Part shown: piece after piece, positions 54,630 through 64,000 of the stretch
Layout: each line of letters begins with the position of its first letter
Numbering within the stretch: position 1 is the stretch's first letter
Origin: Alicyclobacillus tolerans
GTDB lineage: Bacteria > Bacillota > Bacilli > Alicyclobacillales > Alicyclobacillaceae
NCBI RefSeq assembly: GCF_001447355.1
Contig: NZ_JXBW01000001.1
Location: 186,001-250,000, forward strand
Length of the DNA stretch: 64,000 nt
Reading direction: 5' to 3'
Position numbers and translations under genes: made by a program
Notes under the pieces: generated by a model
Told to the model about the DNA's origin: nothing
Seen by the model: the letters and a program-made list of their open reading frames with translations, nothing else
Databases searched by the model: none

Positions 54630-55556
54630 TTACCGCAATTCGCGACCCGGTGCTTCTGACCGTGCGGCGAGCCACGAAACAAAGGCCTGTGCTGCTTGCG
54701 GCATCGTTGTGTGCTTGCGTACGACGAGTGTGACGGTACGCGCACCGAGATCGACATCGATGAGATTGACCGTACACAATCTCTTTGCTTGCACGTCCTC
54801 CGCAACGGCCGGCCATGGCACGATGGCTAGTCCCATCCCCGCCTGTACAAAGCGGCTCATCGCTTCCAAACTGTCGGTCTCCATAAGCGGTAAAGCCGGA
54901 TCCGCAACACCCATGCGCGTAAACGTATCATGAACCAACTGCCGTAAACCAGACTCTGGATGCATCACGGCCATCGGTTGCTGAGCGAGATCGCCCAATG
55001 TACAAGCGCATCCAGCAAGTGGGTGGCCAGACGGCGCCACGACGACCAACGCGTCTCGCCAAAGCGGCGTCATCACGAAATCGTCGCTACTCGCAGGCGG
55101 CGTCGTGACGATGGCGGCATCGACCGTTCGCGCTTGCAACCGCTCCATGGTCAATTTGGACGATCCGGTGACAACCTGAAAGCGTACACGCGGATGTTGC
55201 TCCGCATATTGCGCGAGAATAGAAGGCAACCGATATAAAGTGGGTGACAGCCCAGCGCCAATGCGAATAAGACCTGCGCTCGGATCGGCAAACTCGCGTA
55301 GCTCTTCCTGTAAGCGCACTTCAAGTGTCTGCAGCTCCGAAGCAAACGCATATACGCGTTCACCTGCGCCAGTGAGAGTCAACCGTTTGCCAGAGCGATC
55401 GAATAACGGTGCCCCAAGTCGCCGTTCCAACTGCTGCAACTGACGCGTTACCGTCGGCTGTGTGGTATGTAACACACGCGCTGCGTCAGACAACGTCTGA
55501 TGCTCGACAACGGCAAGCAAGGTTCGATATAAAACATCCAATGTTTCATCACCCAT
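54630..55556 (-). CDS. LysR-family transcriptional regulator
   Basis: A 308-aa LysR-type regulator. The N-terminal winged helix-turn-helix (AVVEHQTLSDAARVLHTTQP then TVTRQLQQLERRLGAPLFDR, residues 15-55) is followed by a two-lobed effector domain (IRIGAGLSPTLYRLPSILAQ to GMGLAIVPWPAVAEDVQAKR). The start at 55556 is about 100 bp from purA, which is divergent. The effector is not evident. Because LysR proteins often act on the neighbouring divergent gene, control of purA is possible but would be unusual. Confidence 0.9.
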   Translation of the reverse strand: MGDETLDVLYRTLLAVVEHQTLSDAARVLHTTQPTVTRQLQQLERRLGAPLFDRSGKRLTLTGAGERVYAFASELQTLEVRLQEELREFADPSAGLIRIGAGLSPTLYRLPSILAQYAEQHPRVRFQVVTGSSKLTMERLQARTVDAAIVTTPPASSDDFVMTPLWRDALVVVAPSGHPLAGCACTLGDLAQQPMAVMHPESGLRQLVHDTFTRMGVADPALPLMETDSLEAMSRFVQAGMGLAIVPWPAVAEDVQAKRLCTVNLIDVDLGARTVTLVVRKHTTMPQAAQAFVSWLAARSEAPGRELR

Positions 55557-55591
55557 ACATAAATCGTATCAAAACAATACACATCATTCAT

Positions 55592-55620
55592 TTTACACAT
55601 ATCCAAAAGAGACGTACACT
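55592..55620 (+). promoter_or_regulatory. Promoter of purA
   Basis: TTTACA (55592-55597), 17 nt and TACACT (55615-55620), 35 bp before the purA ATG. Confidence 0.7.
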
Positions 55621-55654
55621 GAAGCATGTGAAAGCGATTCGAGGAGGTCATCCG

Positions 55655-56914
55655 ATGTTTCACGCGGTGGTTGGAGCACAGTACGGCGACGAAGGCAAGG
55701 GCAAAATGGTCGACTATTTGGCTGAGTCCGCAGACATCGTTGTTCGCTATCAAGGCGGCGGCAATGCCGGTCATACAATCGTTAATGAGCACGGAAAGTT
55801 TGCATTGCACCTGGTGCCCTCAGGCATCTTTCACAAACATACGATCTCGGTGCTCGGGGCGGGTGTCGTTCTCCACCCAGGGCAATTGGTGCAAGAACTT
55901 GCGACCTTGCAGGACGCGGGGATTGACACCAGCCGCTTTATGATTTCCGAACGCGCCCACATGGTTCTGCCCTATCATCTGTGGCAAGACAGATGGGAAG
56001 AAGAACAGCGCGCTAAGAAGGTCGGTACAACACTGCAAGGGATCGGCCCAGCCTACCAAGACAAAGTCGGTCGCTTTGGCCTGCAGATAGGAGAACTCCG
56101 CGACGTGGAGCGCCTCCGCGAACGCCTACAAGCTGCATACCAAGCCAAGTTAGCGCGCATCCCCGCACTCGCAAACTACGGGACGTGGGACGATGTATGG
56201 TCTACCTTGATGGAAGCACGCAATCAGCTACTGCCCTTTATTGCGGATACGACACCGCTGTTGTACGAAGCTTACAAGCAAGACAAACATGTGGTGTTTG
56301 AAGGACAGCTTGGCATCATGCGCGATCTCGATTGGGGGGTCTACCCGTTTGTCACCTCGTCCAATCCCATAGCCGGTGGCATTGGCGCAGGTGCCGGTGT
56401 ACCGCCAACTGCTATTCGTAGAATCACCGGTATATCCAAGGCGTACACGACTGCAGTCGGCGAAGGCCCGTTCCCGACGCAATTGCACGACGAATACGGT
56501 CGATATTTGCAGGACAAAGGTCATGAGTATGGAGCTACGACGGGCCGCCCTCGCGCCTGCGGCTGGCTCGACATCCCATCACTGCGATACGGCGCTTGGG
56601 TCAATGGCTATACGGAACTCGCCTTAATGAAGCTGGATGTCCTGTCGGGCCTGGATGAAGTTCGCGTCGGAATCGCCTATGACAAAGGTGGATCGCGTTA
56701 TGAATGGCCCTTGCCCGCTTATGACATGGAACACGTCACGCCAGTCTACGAGTCCCTACCGGGCTGGCATGAGGATATATCCACTTGCCGCCACTTTGAC
56801 GAGTTGCCGGCGAACGCCCGAGCGTTTGTGGAGCAAATTGAGAACTGGGTCGGTGTTCCCATCCGCTACATCAGCGTCGGACCGGACCGGGCACAGACCA
56901 TCGTGCGAAACTAA
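55655..56914 (+). CDS. purA: Adenylosuccinate synthetase
   Basis: A 419-aa PurA, which uses GTP to join IMP and aspartate, the first step from IMP to AMP. The start MFHAVVGAQYGDEGKGKMVD has the P-loop-like GDEGKGK and catalytic Asp; GGGNAGHTIV holds the catalytic His. TSSNPIAGGIGAGAGVPPTA and GATTGRPRACGW follow, and SVGPDRAQTIV ends the protein. The ATG at 55655 lies 7 nt after GAGGAGG; the longer open frame from 55409 runs inside the LysR gene. Length is slightly below the usual 427-430. Confidence 0.95.
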   Translation: MFHAVVGAQYGDEGKGKMVDYLAESADIVVRYQGGGNAGHTIVNEHGKFALHLVPSGIFHKHTISVLGAGVVLHPGQLVQELATLQDAGIDTSRFMISERAHMVLPYHLWQDRWEEEQRAKKVGTTLQGIGPAYQDKVGRFGLQIGELRDVERLRERLQAAYQAKLARIPALANYGTWDDVWSTLMEARNQLLPFIADTTPLLYEAYKQDKHVVFEGQLGIMRDLDWGVYPFVTSSNPIAGGIGAGAGVPPTAIRRITGISKAYTTAVGEGPFPTQLHDEYGRYLQDKGHEYGATTGRPRACGWLDIPSLRYGAWVNGYTELALMKLDVLSGLDEVRVGIAYDKGGSRYEWPLPAYDMEHVTPVYESLPGWHEDISTCRHFDELPANARAFVEQIENWVGVPIRYISVGPDRAQTIVRN

Positions 56915-56941
56915 TCCGCCTCACTGCAAAAACGAACTCTG

Positions 56942-56962
56942 GGCCAGCCTACTGGGCTGGCC
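56942..56962 (+). terminator. Hairpin after purA
   Basis: GGCCAGCC (56942-56949) pairs with GGCTGGCC (56955-56962), 28 bp after the purA stop. The T-run is poor. Confidence 0.5.
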
Positions 56963-57004
56963 TTGAAGCGTTTCCATGGGAGTGGCAATTGCCCCGAAAT
57001 TCTC

Positions 57005-57034
57005 TTGCAAATTCCTCAAAACTCAGGCTATATA
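57005..57034 (+). promoter_or_regulatory. Promoter of the metalloprotease gene
   Basis: TTGCAA (57005-57010), 18 nt and TATATA (57029-57034), 40 bp before the start codon. Confidence 0.5.
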
Positions 57035-57073
57035 TTTAGTAGATCTGCTCATATCACGAGAGGGTTGGACAAC

Positions 57074-58492
57074 ATGAGAAAGCGTATTCATAGGGCGTTT
57101 TGGCCTACTTTTGCGGCTGGCATCGCCCTCGCCGGCACCACCTTCGGTTCTTGGTCAAATTCCCCCACGTTTTCAGCATTCCGAATCCATCACAGACCTG
57201 CGAGTGTAGGTGCGGCCAATTTGGCGGACAGCGGCCAGAACGCTCCAAGCCATACGGCGGATCCGTCACGCATTTCCTATGCTTATTCGCCTGTACCTGC
57301 CGACTCCAGCATGGTGCGGTTCGAAGCCTACGGCAGCGGCGTCACAAACGGAGACATTCAGCGCGCCGAGGCCATCCTTAGTCGCGTCCACTCCGTCAGT
57401 CGCATCAGCAACTTTCTCGGTCTGCGCATGCATAAACCGGCGACGGTCTATCTAGTCAACAACGCGTCTTCGTACGCAAAACTATTGCAACAAATTGGTG
57501 TATCGCAGGGCGATGCCAGTAGCCTCTCTCAGGATTCGAACGGTTTTACCTTACGTAGCACGGTGATTATCCCGCTGTTTCAGAATACAAGTGATTACGA
57601 TCTCGCCAATACGTTGACACATGAACTGACTCATGTGACCATCAATCAGAACATCTCGTATCTGCCGAGTTGGATGAATGAGGGCATGGCCGTCTATATG
57701 GGATTTAACGGCCAAAAGGCGATTGAGCCGCAGGCAGAATTCGAGGGTGACGAGCGCGAATACGCCGAGGATATACTCGACGTTGTGCAATCCGGATCTC
57801 TTGTGCCCTTATCCAACGACGAAGCAGCCATTTTGTCAGGATCCGAGACCTATGATTACGAACTTCAAGACTGGCTCGCCATCTGTGACCTGATCTCGAA
57901 GTTCGGGATATCCTCGATTGCAAAACTGGCCAACAACCTGACACACGAAAATCCGGATCAGGCATTTCAGTCTGCATTCGGAGAGACAGTTCCGTCCTTT
58001 AACGCCAGCTTCACAAAGCAGCTTCAAGCTGCGGTCAGGGCGAAGACAAAGGGCGCATCGTTAAATGTGACCATTCCTCCGGGATTTCACGGTACTCTTC
58101 AGTTTTTGTCACCCAATCGTGCCAAGTACGACGCTTTGAGTGCATCCCCAGGAAACTACAATATTAAATGGAACGTGAATGGAGGCCTCGCAAGCGTTCT
58201 GCCTACCGCGACGCCACTCAAGAATGCGCAGTCAGCGGATCCATCTTCCGCGTACCTGTGGCTGACATCGTCACATAAATTGGTTTATCAAAATAAGACC
58301 GTGGCGGACTGCGGATTTCGGTTTGACTACCAGTTTGGTTTATATGCGTTTGAAAACGCTTGGATAGACTTTACCAATGGTCAAGTTGCATATGTGAATC
58401 AACCGTCGCTCTTCGGTGTCACGATTCAGGATGTAACGGAAATCGCACCATCCGACCCACTTTTGCCTATTCTGCGTGCGGAATGGGCTTGA
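57074..58492 (+). CDS. Secreted zinc metalloprotease (peptidase MA-like)
   Basis: A 472-aa exported protein. A signal peptide (FWPTFAAGIALAGTTFGSWS, residues 8-27) is followed by a linker, then a gluzincin protease domain. The zinc motif HELTH (TLTHELTHVTINQNISYLPS) is near residue 180. The downstream WMNEGMAVYMG, whose Glu is the likely third zinc ligand, fits the MA-like family. The last 150 residues are beta-rich (VTIPPGFHGTLQFLSPNRAK) with no family I recognise. ATG 57074 is chosen because the signal peptide starts there. Substrate unknown. Confidence 0.8.
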   Translation: MRKRIHRAFWPTFAAGIALAGTTFGSWSNSPTFSAFRIHHRPASVGAANLADSGQNAPSHTADPSRISYAYSPVPADSSMVRFEAYGSGVTNGDIQRAEAILSRVHSVSRISNFLGLRMHKPATVYLVNNASSYAKLLQQIGVSQGDASSLSQDSNGFTLRSTVIIPLFQNTSDYDLANTLTHELTHVTINQNISYLPSWMNEGMAVYMGFNGQKAIEPQAEFEGDEREYAEDILDVVQSGSLVPLSNDEAAILSGSETYDYELQDWLAICDLISKFGISSIAKLANNLTHENPDQAFQSAFGETVPSFNASFTKQLQAAVRAKTKGASLNVTIPPGFHGTLQFLSPNRAKYDALSASPGNYNIKWNVNGGLASVLPTATPLKNAQSADPSSAYLWLTSSHKLVYQNKTVADCGFRFDYQFGLYAFENAWIDFTNGQVAYVNQPSLFGVTIQDVTEIAPSDPLLPILRAEWA

Positions 58493-58611
58493 ACCATCTG
58501 ATTCCTAACCGGTGAACGGGGACTGAACCCTCGAGGCTCAGCCTCCGTCGCCTTTCGGATAACCCCAACCTTAACCACACCACCCATATTCGCTCCAAGG
58601 CACCCTACTTT

Positions 58612-58661
58612 TTACCTACACCTTTACAAAGTCTTCACAATCCGCATATGCCATCTTCACA
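58612..58661 (+). promoter_or_regulatory. PhoP-box array upstream of the phosphate transporter
   Basis: TTTACC (58612), TTTACA (58623), TTCACA (58634) and TTCACA (58656) sit on an exact 11-bp period; the slot at 58645 is degenerate (CATATG). This spacing and consensus (TTHACA every 11 bp) are those of Firmicute PhoP boxes. The array lies about 120 bp before the start of a Pho84-like transporter. The remaining sequence of 58493-58780 shows nothing else clear. Confidence 0.7.
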
Positions 58662-58780
58662 ATTGAGGCGTAACATTCACTTCGGAATACATCGACCACA
58701 ATCGAAATGGTGCAAACTGTATCAGTGTTCATCGAAACATTGACAACCAAGACTCACTTATAAGCAAAGGAGCGACCACT

Positions 58781-60169
58781 GTGTCCGTCAATTCCAGCGT
58801 TCTAGAGGCTTTTGACGAAAGCAAGCTCAATTCATTTCATTGGAAAACCATTTTGACGGCAGGAATGGGCTTTTTCACTGATGCTTACGACCTGTTTATC
58901 ATCGGGACGGTTACCGCTATTTTGACACCAATGTGGCACCTGACCACGACGCAGTTGTCGATACTCAATAGTACTTCCTTGGCAGCTGCAGCACTCGGAG
59001 CCTTGTTTTTCGGCAAGCTGATGGATTTGCTTGGTCGTAAGGCAATGTACGGAATCGAAGTCGCCATGCTGGCCGTGGGCGCCATTTTATCCGCATGTGC
59101 ACCGTCCTTCATCTGGCTCGTCATTTTTCGATTCATTGTTGGCCTTGGCGTAGGTGGTGACTACCCAACCAGTTCGGTGATTATGACTGAGTATGCGAAT
59201 CGAAAAAACCGTGGATTTTTGGTGACGATGGTATTTGCGATGCAGGGTCTTGGGCTTTTAGCGGGACCTTTAGTCGCTTCCCTTTTGCTGTCACTCGGCA
59301 TTCCACATGCCGTTGCCTGGAGGCTGATGCTGGGACTCGGTGCAATCCCCGCCGCATCCGTCATCTATTTGCGTCGGAAAATGCCTGAGACGCCGCGCTA
59401 TCTACTCGCCGTCAAACAGGACGCCAGCCAAGCCGCTAACGTCGCATCACACCTGACAGGCCAGCGTGTCGCCGGCGGATCTTGGAATGGTACGGTTGCA
59501 AAGCAAAGTATGTGGAGTCGCAAACATGTCATTCGACTGATTGGCACGGCAGGCAGTTGGTTTTTAATCGACGTCGCATTTTACGGCAACAGCGTCTCAT
59601 CGCAACTCATTTTGAAAGCTTTGCTCCCACACGCAGCTCTGGTGACGACAACCCTTGTGGCAACAGCTATTTTCCTTGTCGCAGCGGTTCCTGGTTATTT
59701 CGTGGCCGCCGGTCTCATGGATAAAATCGGTCGCAAAACGATTCAAAGTGTCGGTTTCGTCGTGATGGCCTGTGCGTATGCGGCAATTTTCTTCGTACCG
59801 ACCATCGCGAAGTTGCCCATTGTGTTCCTGATTGTCTACGCGATTAGTTACTTTTTTATCGAATTCGGACCGAACACCACGACATTCCTCGTTCCGTCGG
59901 AAGTATTCCCGACCAATTTGCGCGGAACGGCGCATGGCATGTCTGCGGCGGGTGGCAAAATTGGAGCCTTTCTCGGTGCATTCGTCCTGCCTGGTATTCT
60001 CAAAGCGTCAGGGCTCAATGTCACGATGGGCATGCTGGCAGGCGTGGCTTTGTTGGGAGCCGTACTGACGATGGTGGCCGTACCCGAAATGAAACAGCGT
60101 TCACTCGAAGACAACGAAGAGATACACCACTCAGCAACCTCGACATCACCGCGGCACAGTGTGAGCTAA
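58781..60169 (+). CDS. MFS transporter of the phosphate:H+ symporter type
   Basis: A 462-aa major facilitator protein with 12 helices. ILTAGMGFFTDAYDLFIIGT (about residue 27-46) is the fingerprint of the Pho84/PHS phosphate:proton symporter group. FIVGLGVGGDYPTSSVIMTE (about residue 118-137) and EFGPNTTTFLVPSEVFPTNL (about residue 363-382) are also typical. The GTG start has AAAGGAG 8 nt upstream. A PhoP-box array upstream indicates induction by phosphate starvation, which supports phosphate as substrate. Some relatives carry aromatic acids, so substrate is still an inference. Confidence 0.85.
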   Translation: MSVNSSVLEAFDESKLNSFHWKTILTAGMGFFTDAYDLFIIGTVTAILTPMWHLTTTQLSILNSTSLAAAALGALFFGKLMDLLGRKAMYGIEVAMLAVGAILSACAPSFIWLVIFRFIVGLGVGGDYPTSSVIMTEYANRKNRGFLVTMVFAMQGLGLLAGPLVASLLLSLGIPHAVAWRLMLGLGAIPAASVIYLRRKMPETPRYLLAVKQDASQAANVASHLTGQRVAGGSWNGTVAKQSMWSRKHVIRLIGTAGSWFLIDVAFYGNSVSSQLILKALLPHAALVTTTLVATAIFLVAAVPGYFVAAGLMDKIGRKTIQSVGFVVMACAYAAIFFVPTIAKLPIVFLIVYAISYFFIEFGPNTTTFLVPSEVFPTNLRGTAHGMSAAGGKIGAFLGAFVLPGILKASGLNVTMGMLAGVALLGAVLTMVAVPEMKQRSLEDNEEIHHSATSTSPRHSVS

Positions 60170-60231
60170 CGACGAGATCGTTTCACCATGTAAAGACAAG
60201 GTGCATCGGATTTTGATGGAGGGATTGTACG

Positions 60232-60582
60232 TTGAATTCGAGGGCGAAGGATACGGTACAAGGCACGGCGTGGGACGGACTGGCGGTTTTATGCGAACGA
60301 CAGCGATTGCGCATTGTCGAGGCGTTATCAAACGGCGAACGCTGTGCAGCAGAATTAAGCGCCACCTTAGGTATCCGCCAGAACACACTGTCACATCACA
60401 TCAAGGTGCTACGCGACTACGAGTTGATCCGCGTTCGCCGCGATCCGGATGACCAACGATGGCTGTACTACAGCATCAACGACGCGAAGCTGAGACAGCT
60501 GGGGCACACCTTAATGCGCTTGGCGGACAACGCAAGGTCGGCGGAAGAGACAGTTGAGCGACCAAAGGCAGCGACAACATAA
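60232..60582 (+). CDS. ArsR-family transcriptional regulator
   Basis: A 116-aa winged-helix protein with AVLCERQRLRIVEALSNGER followed by CAAELSATLGIRQNTLSHHI (recognition helix near residue 48-60) and the wing RRDPDDQRWLYYSIN. A single Cys occurs in ERCAAEL near the usual metal-site position; ArsR sensors usually have a pair (CVC), so metal sensing is unsure. TTG 60232 lies 8 nt after GGAGGG. It follows the phosphate transporter gene by 62 bp and precedes a strong terminator. Because arsenate enters through phosphate carriers, the pairing is of interest. Confidence 0.82.
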   Translation: MNSRAKDTVQGTAWDGLAVLCERQRLRIVEALSNGERCAAELSATLGIRQNTLSHHIKVLRDYELIRVRRDPDDQRWLYYSINDAKLRQLGHTLMRLADNARSAEETVERPKAATT

Positions 60583-60594
60583 TCCATTCAAAGT

Positions 60595-60629
60595 AAAGGC
60601 CTTGGCGAACCAATCGCCAAGGCCTTTTT
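60595..60629. terminator. Bidirectional terminator
   Basis: A perfect 14-bp stem (60595-60608 with 60614-60627) followed by TTTTT on the plus strand, between convergent genes. Confidence 0.9.
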
Positions 60630-60632
60630 ATA

Positions 60633-60656
60633 GGTGCCGTCGATAACGACGGCACC
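60633..60656. terminator. Second hairpin after gap
   Basis: A perfect 10-bp stem, GGTGCCGTCG (60633-60642) with CGACGGCACC (60647-60656), 24 bp after the gap stop. With the previous hairpin it should end gap transcription firmly. Confidence 0.65.
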
Positions 60657-60679
60657 GACAGGTCATGTCTGAAATTGGC

Positions 60680-62739
<2,060 letters not shown>

Positions 62740-62790
62740 AGCGCTTCTCCTCAACATGCCGCCCATGGTTCACGGGTCGGTACGTCACCG

Positions 62791-62826
62791 GGACATCTTC
62801 AGTCCCTGCGATCCAAATATCGTCCC
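62791..62826 (-). promoter_or_regulatory. CggR operator
   Basis: On the minus strand two direct repeats, GGGACGATATTTGGAT (62811-62826) and GGGACTGAAGATGTCC (62791-62806), 20 bp apart. The second fits GGGAC-N6-TGTCC exactly; the first is degenerate in its right half. This is the layout of the B. subtilis CggR operator, located downstream of the promoter. Confidence 0.8.
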
Positions 62827-62835
62827 ATCACTTGT

Positions 62836-62864
62836 AGTGTAGCGTCTTTGCCAAGGTTGCGCAA
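62836..62864 (-). promoter_or_regulatory. Promoter of cggR-gap
   Basis: On the minus strand, TTGCGC (62859-62864), 17 nt and TACACT (62836-62841). Transcripts would start next to the CggR operator. Confidence 0.6.
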
Positions 62865-62882
62865 TGCCTACCAAATCGCCAT

Positions 62883-63848
62883 TCATATCTTCCGCAACTG
62901 CACCTCTTGTACCTGATGTCCCTCTCCTTTATGTAAGATTAACTGCGCACGAGGTTTGGTGGGCAGTATGTTTTCCCGTAAATTTTTTGCATTGATCTCT
63001 TCCCAGATACGCGAGGCCGTCGCTTCAGCTTCCACATCGGTCAGCGATGCATAACGGTGAAAATACGACTCTGGATTGCGAAACGCAGTTTGTCTTAATG
63101 TGAAAAAGCGCGTGATGTACCATTCGCGGATTAGGTTCTCAGGCGCATCGACATAGATGGAGAAGTCGAAGAAGTCGGACACAAAGATGTTCATTGGCCT
63201 CTGCGCATGGCTGGCGGCCGACGTCTGCAGGACATTGAGCCCCTCTAAAATGACGATATCAGGTTGACGAACTACGATTTTTTCGGTCGGGACGATGTCG
63301 TAGGCAAGATGTGAATACACTGGAGCCTCGACAATTGGTTTTCCAGACTTAACATCCGCCAAAAATTGAATAAGCCGCCGCGTGTTGTAGCTCTCCGGAA
63401 ATCCTTTGCGGTGCATGATACCGCGGCGCTCCAATTCGGCATTTGGAAACAGAAACCCGTCTGTCGTAACGAGATCCACCTTCGGATGATTAGGCCAGCG
63501 CGACAAGAGCGCTTGCACGATGCGAGCAGTGGTGCTTTTGCCGACGGCAACACTTCCCGCAATCCCGATGATATAAGGGACCTTCGTTCCGGTATGGCCG
63601 AGGAACTTGTGGGTCGCTTCGTACAGGCTTTGTGTCGCACCCACGTACAGGTTTAATAGCCTTGATAAAGGAAGATAAATGTCCTCGACTTCAGCGAGTG
63701 ACACGCGTTCGTTGATTCCATGCAGGCGCGCCAAATCTTCCTCCTGCAACAAAAGCGGCGTGGAAGCGCGCAATTGTCGCCACTCCTCACGCGAAAACGA
63801 GATAAAAGGACTAAAGCGATTCGCCTTGGAGACCCGTTCTTGTCCCAT
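62883..63848 (-). CDS. coaA: Pantothenate kinase (type I)
   Basis: A 321-aa CoaA, ATP-dependent phosphorylation of pantothenate, the first step of coenzyme A synthesis. The P-loop [15 protein letters not shown] is near residue 95-109, followed by [20 protein letters not shown] and [33 protein letters not shown] (about residue 200) and [20 protein letters not shown] complete the family pattern. The ATG at 63848 has GGAGG 7 nt upstream; the longer frame to 63950 runs through a hairpin. Type I enzymes are feedback-inhibited by CoA. Confidence 0.95.
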   Translation of the reverse strand: MGQERVSKANRFSPFISFSREEWRQLRASTPLLLQEEDLARLHGINERVSLAEVEDIYLPLSRLLNLYVGATQSLYEATHKFLGHTGTKVPYIIGIAGSVAVGKSTTARIVQALLSRWPNHPKVDLVTTDGFLFPNAELERRGIMHRKGFPESYNTRRLIQFLADVKSGKPIVEAPVYSHLAYDIVPTEKIVVRQPDIVILEGLNVLQTSAASHAQRPMNIFVSDFFDFSIYVDAPENLIREWYITRFFTLRQTAFRNPESYFHRYASLTDVEAEATASRIWEEINAKNLRENILPTKPRAQLILHKGEGHQVQEVQLRKI

Positions 63849-63883
63849 GATTCGCCTCCGATATGTGCCGCTTACCATGTTGA

Positions 63884-63905
63884 AGCCCGGCCAAAGAGCC
63901 GGGCT
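63884..63905 (-). other. Hairpin in the coaA leader
   Basis: AGCCCGGC (63884-63891) pairs with GCCGGGCT (63898-63905), 36 bp before the coaA start. It may instead end the gene entering from the right edge. T-runs are poor on both strands. Confidence 0.4.
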
Positions 63906-64000
63906 AGTGCAAAGTATACATGGTTTGATCGTTAAACAGAAGGGAGACATTCGCCGCTACCTACACTTAGGCGAGAAACTTGTACTGTGCGGCTACCAAG

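Noticed and set aside
55409-55654. 82-residue N-terminal extension of PurA
   Set aside because: The extension overlaps the LysR gene in antisense, has no family match, and an ideal ribosome site precedes the ATG at 55655.
63967-63999. C-terminal end of another minus-strand gene entering from the right edge
   Set aside because: One frame gives a short tail (LVAAQYKFLA then stop), but ten codons cannot be assigned and other frames are also open.

Overview
The window looks like chromosome from a spore-forming, moderately GC-rich Firmicute. An Alicyclobacillus-like member of the Bacillales fits best, but this is an inference from gene content. Supporting content includes a SleL/YaaH-type spore cortex-lytic gene, CggR-GapA, NsrR-Hmp, a BmrCD-like ABC exporter, AGGAGG-type ribosome sites with frequent TTG/GTG starts, and a CcpA-type cre site. 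I found no rRNA, tRNA or CRISPR array.

Layout. 1-9.6 kb: minus-strand branched-chain amino acid cluster ilvD-ilvB-ilvN-ilvC-leuB-leuC-leuD, followed by a truncated FolC-like Mur ligase gene. leuA is absent. 9.7-12.3 kb: ilvE and hom, each with its own promoter. 12.4-17.7 kb: a LacI-type regulator, sugar-binding lipoprotein, two permeases and a PfkB sugar kinase in one operon, with a perfect cre over the promoter. 17.9-20.8 kb: an XRE regulator with a periplasmic-binding-like domain, a tungstate/molybdate-type binding lipoprotein and a permease. Neither import system encodes its ATPase here. 20.8-22.9 kb: a frameshifted Cys-rich ORF, then nsrR and flavohaemoprotein hmp (NO detoxification), divergent around an NsrR-like box.

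22.99-32.93 kb holds the most striking feature. A sleL/yaaH-type gene (two LysM domains plus GH18) is split in two by about 8,650 bp. The two junctions share an 18-bp core with one mismatch. A large serine recombinase lies 53 bp inside one end. Removing the interval between the cores rejoins the gene exactly in frame (1,290 nt, 429 aa, the normal SleL length). This is the architecture of the B. subtilis skin element, but in a different spore gene. The cargo is a 38-aa membrane peptide, an amino-acid permease, a secreted protein plus SpoIID-domain protein pair, an ECF sigma/anti-sigma pair, arsB and an arsR broken by two stop codons.

33-41 kb: two membrane proteins of unknown role, a heterodimeric ABC exporter, an NhaC-like antiporter and a small hypothetical protein. 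41.3-49.3 kb: an oligopeptide ABC system with rearranged gene order and two paralogous binding proteins; its two transcripts share a 14-bp upstream motif. 49.7-55.6 kb: two two-component systems, one followed by a LipL/LipM-like acyltransferase, and a LysR regulator. 55.6-64 kb: purA, a secreted zinc metalloprotease, a Pho84-like phosphate transporter behind a PhoP-box array, an ArsR-family regulator, cggR-gap with a recognisable CggR operator, and coaA.
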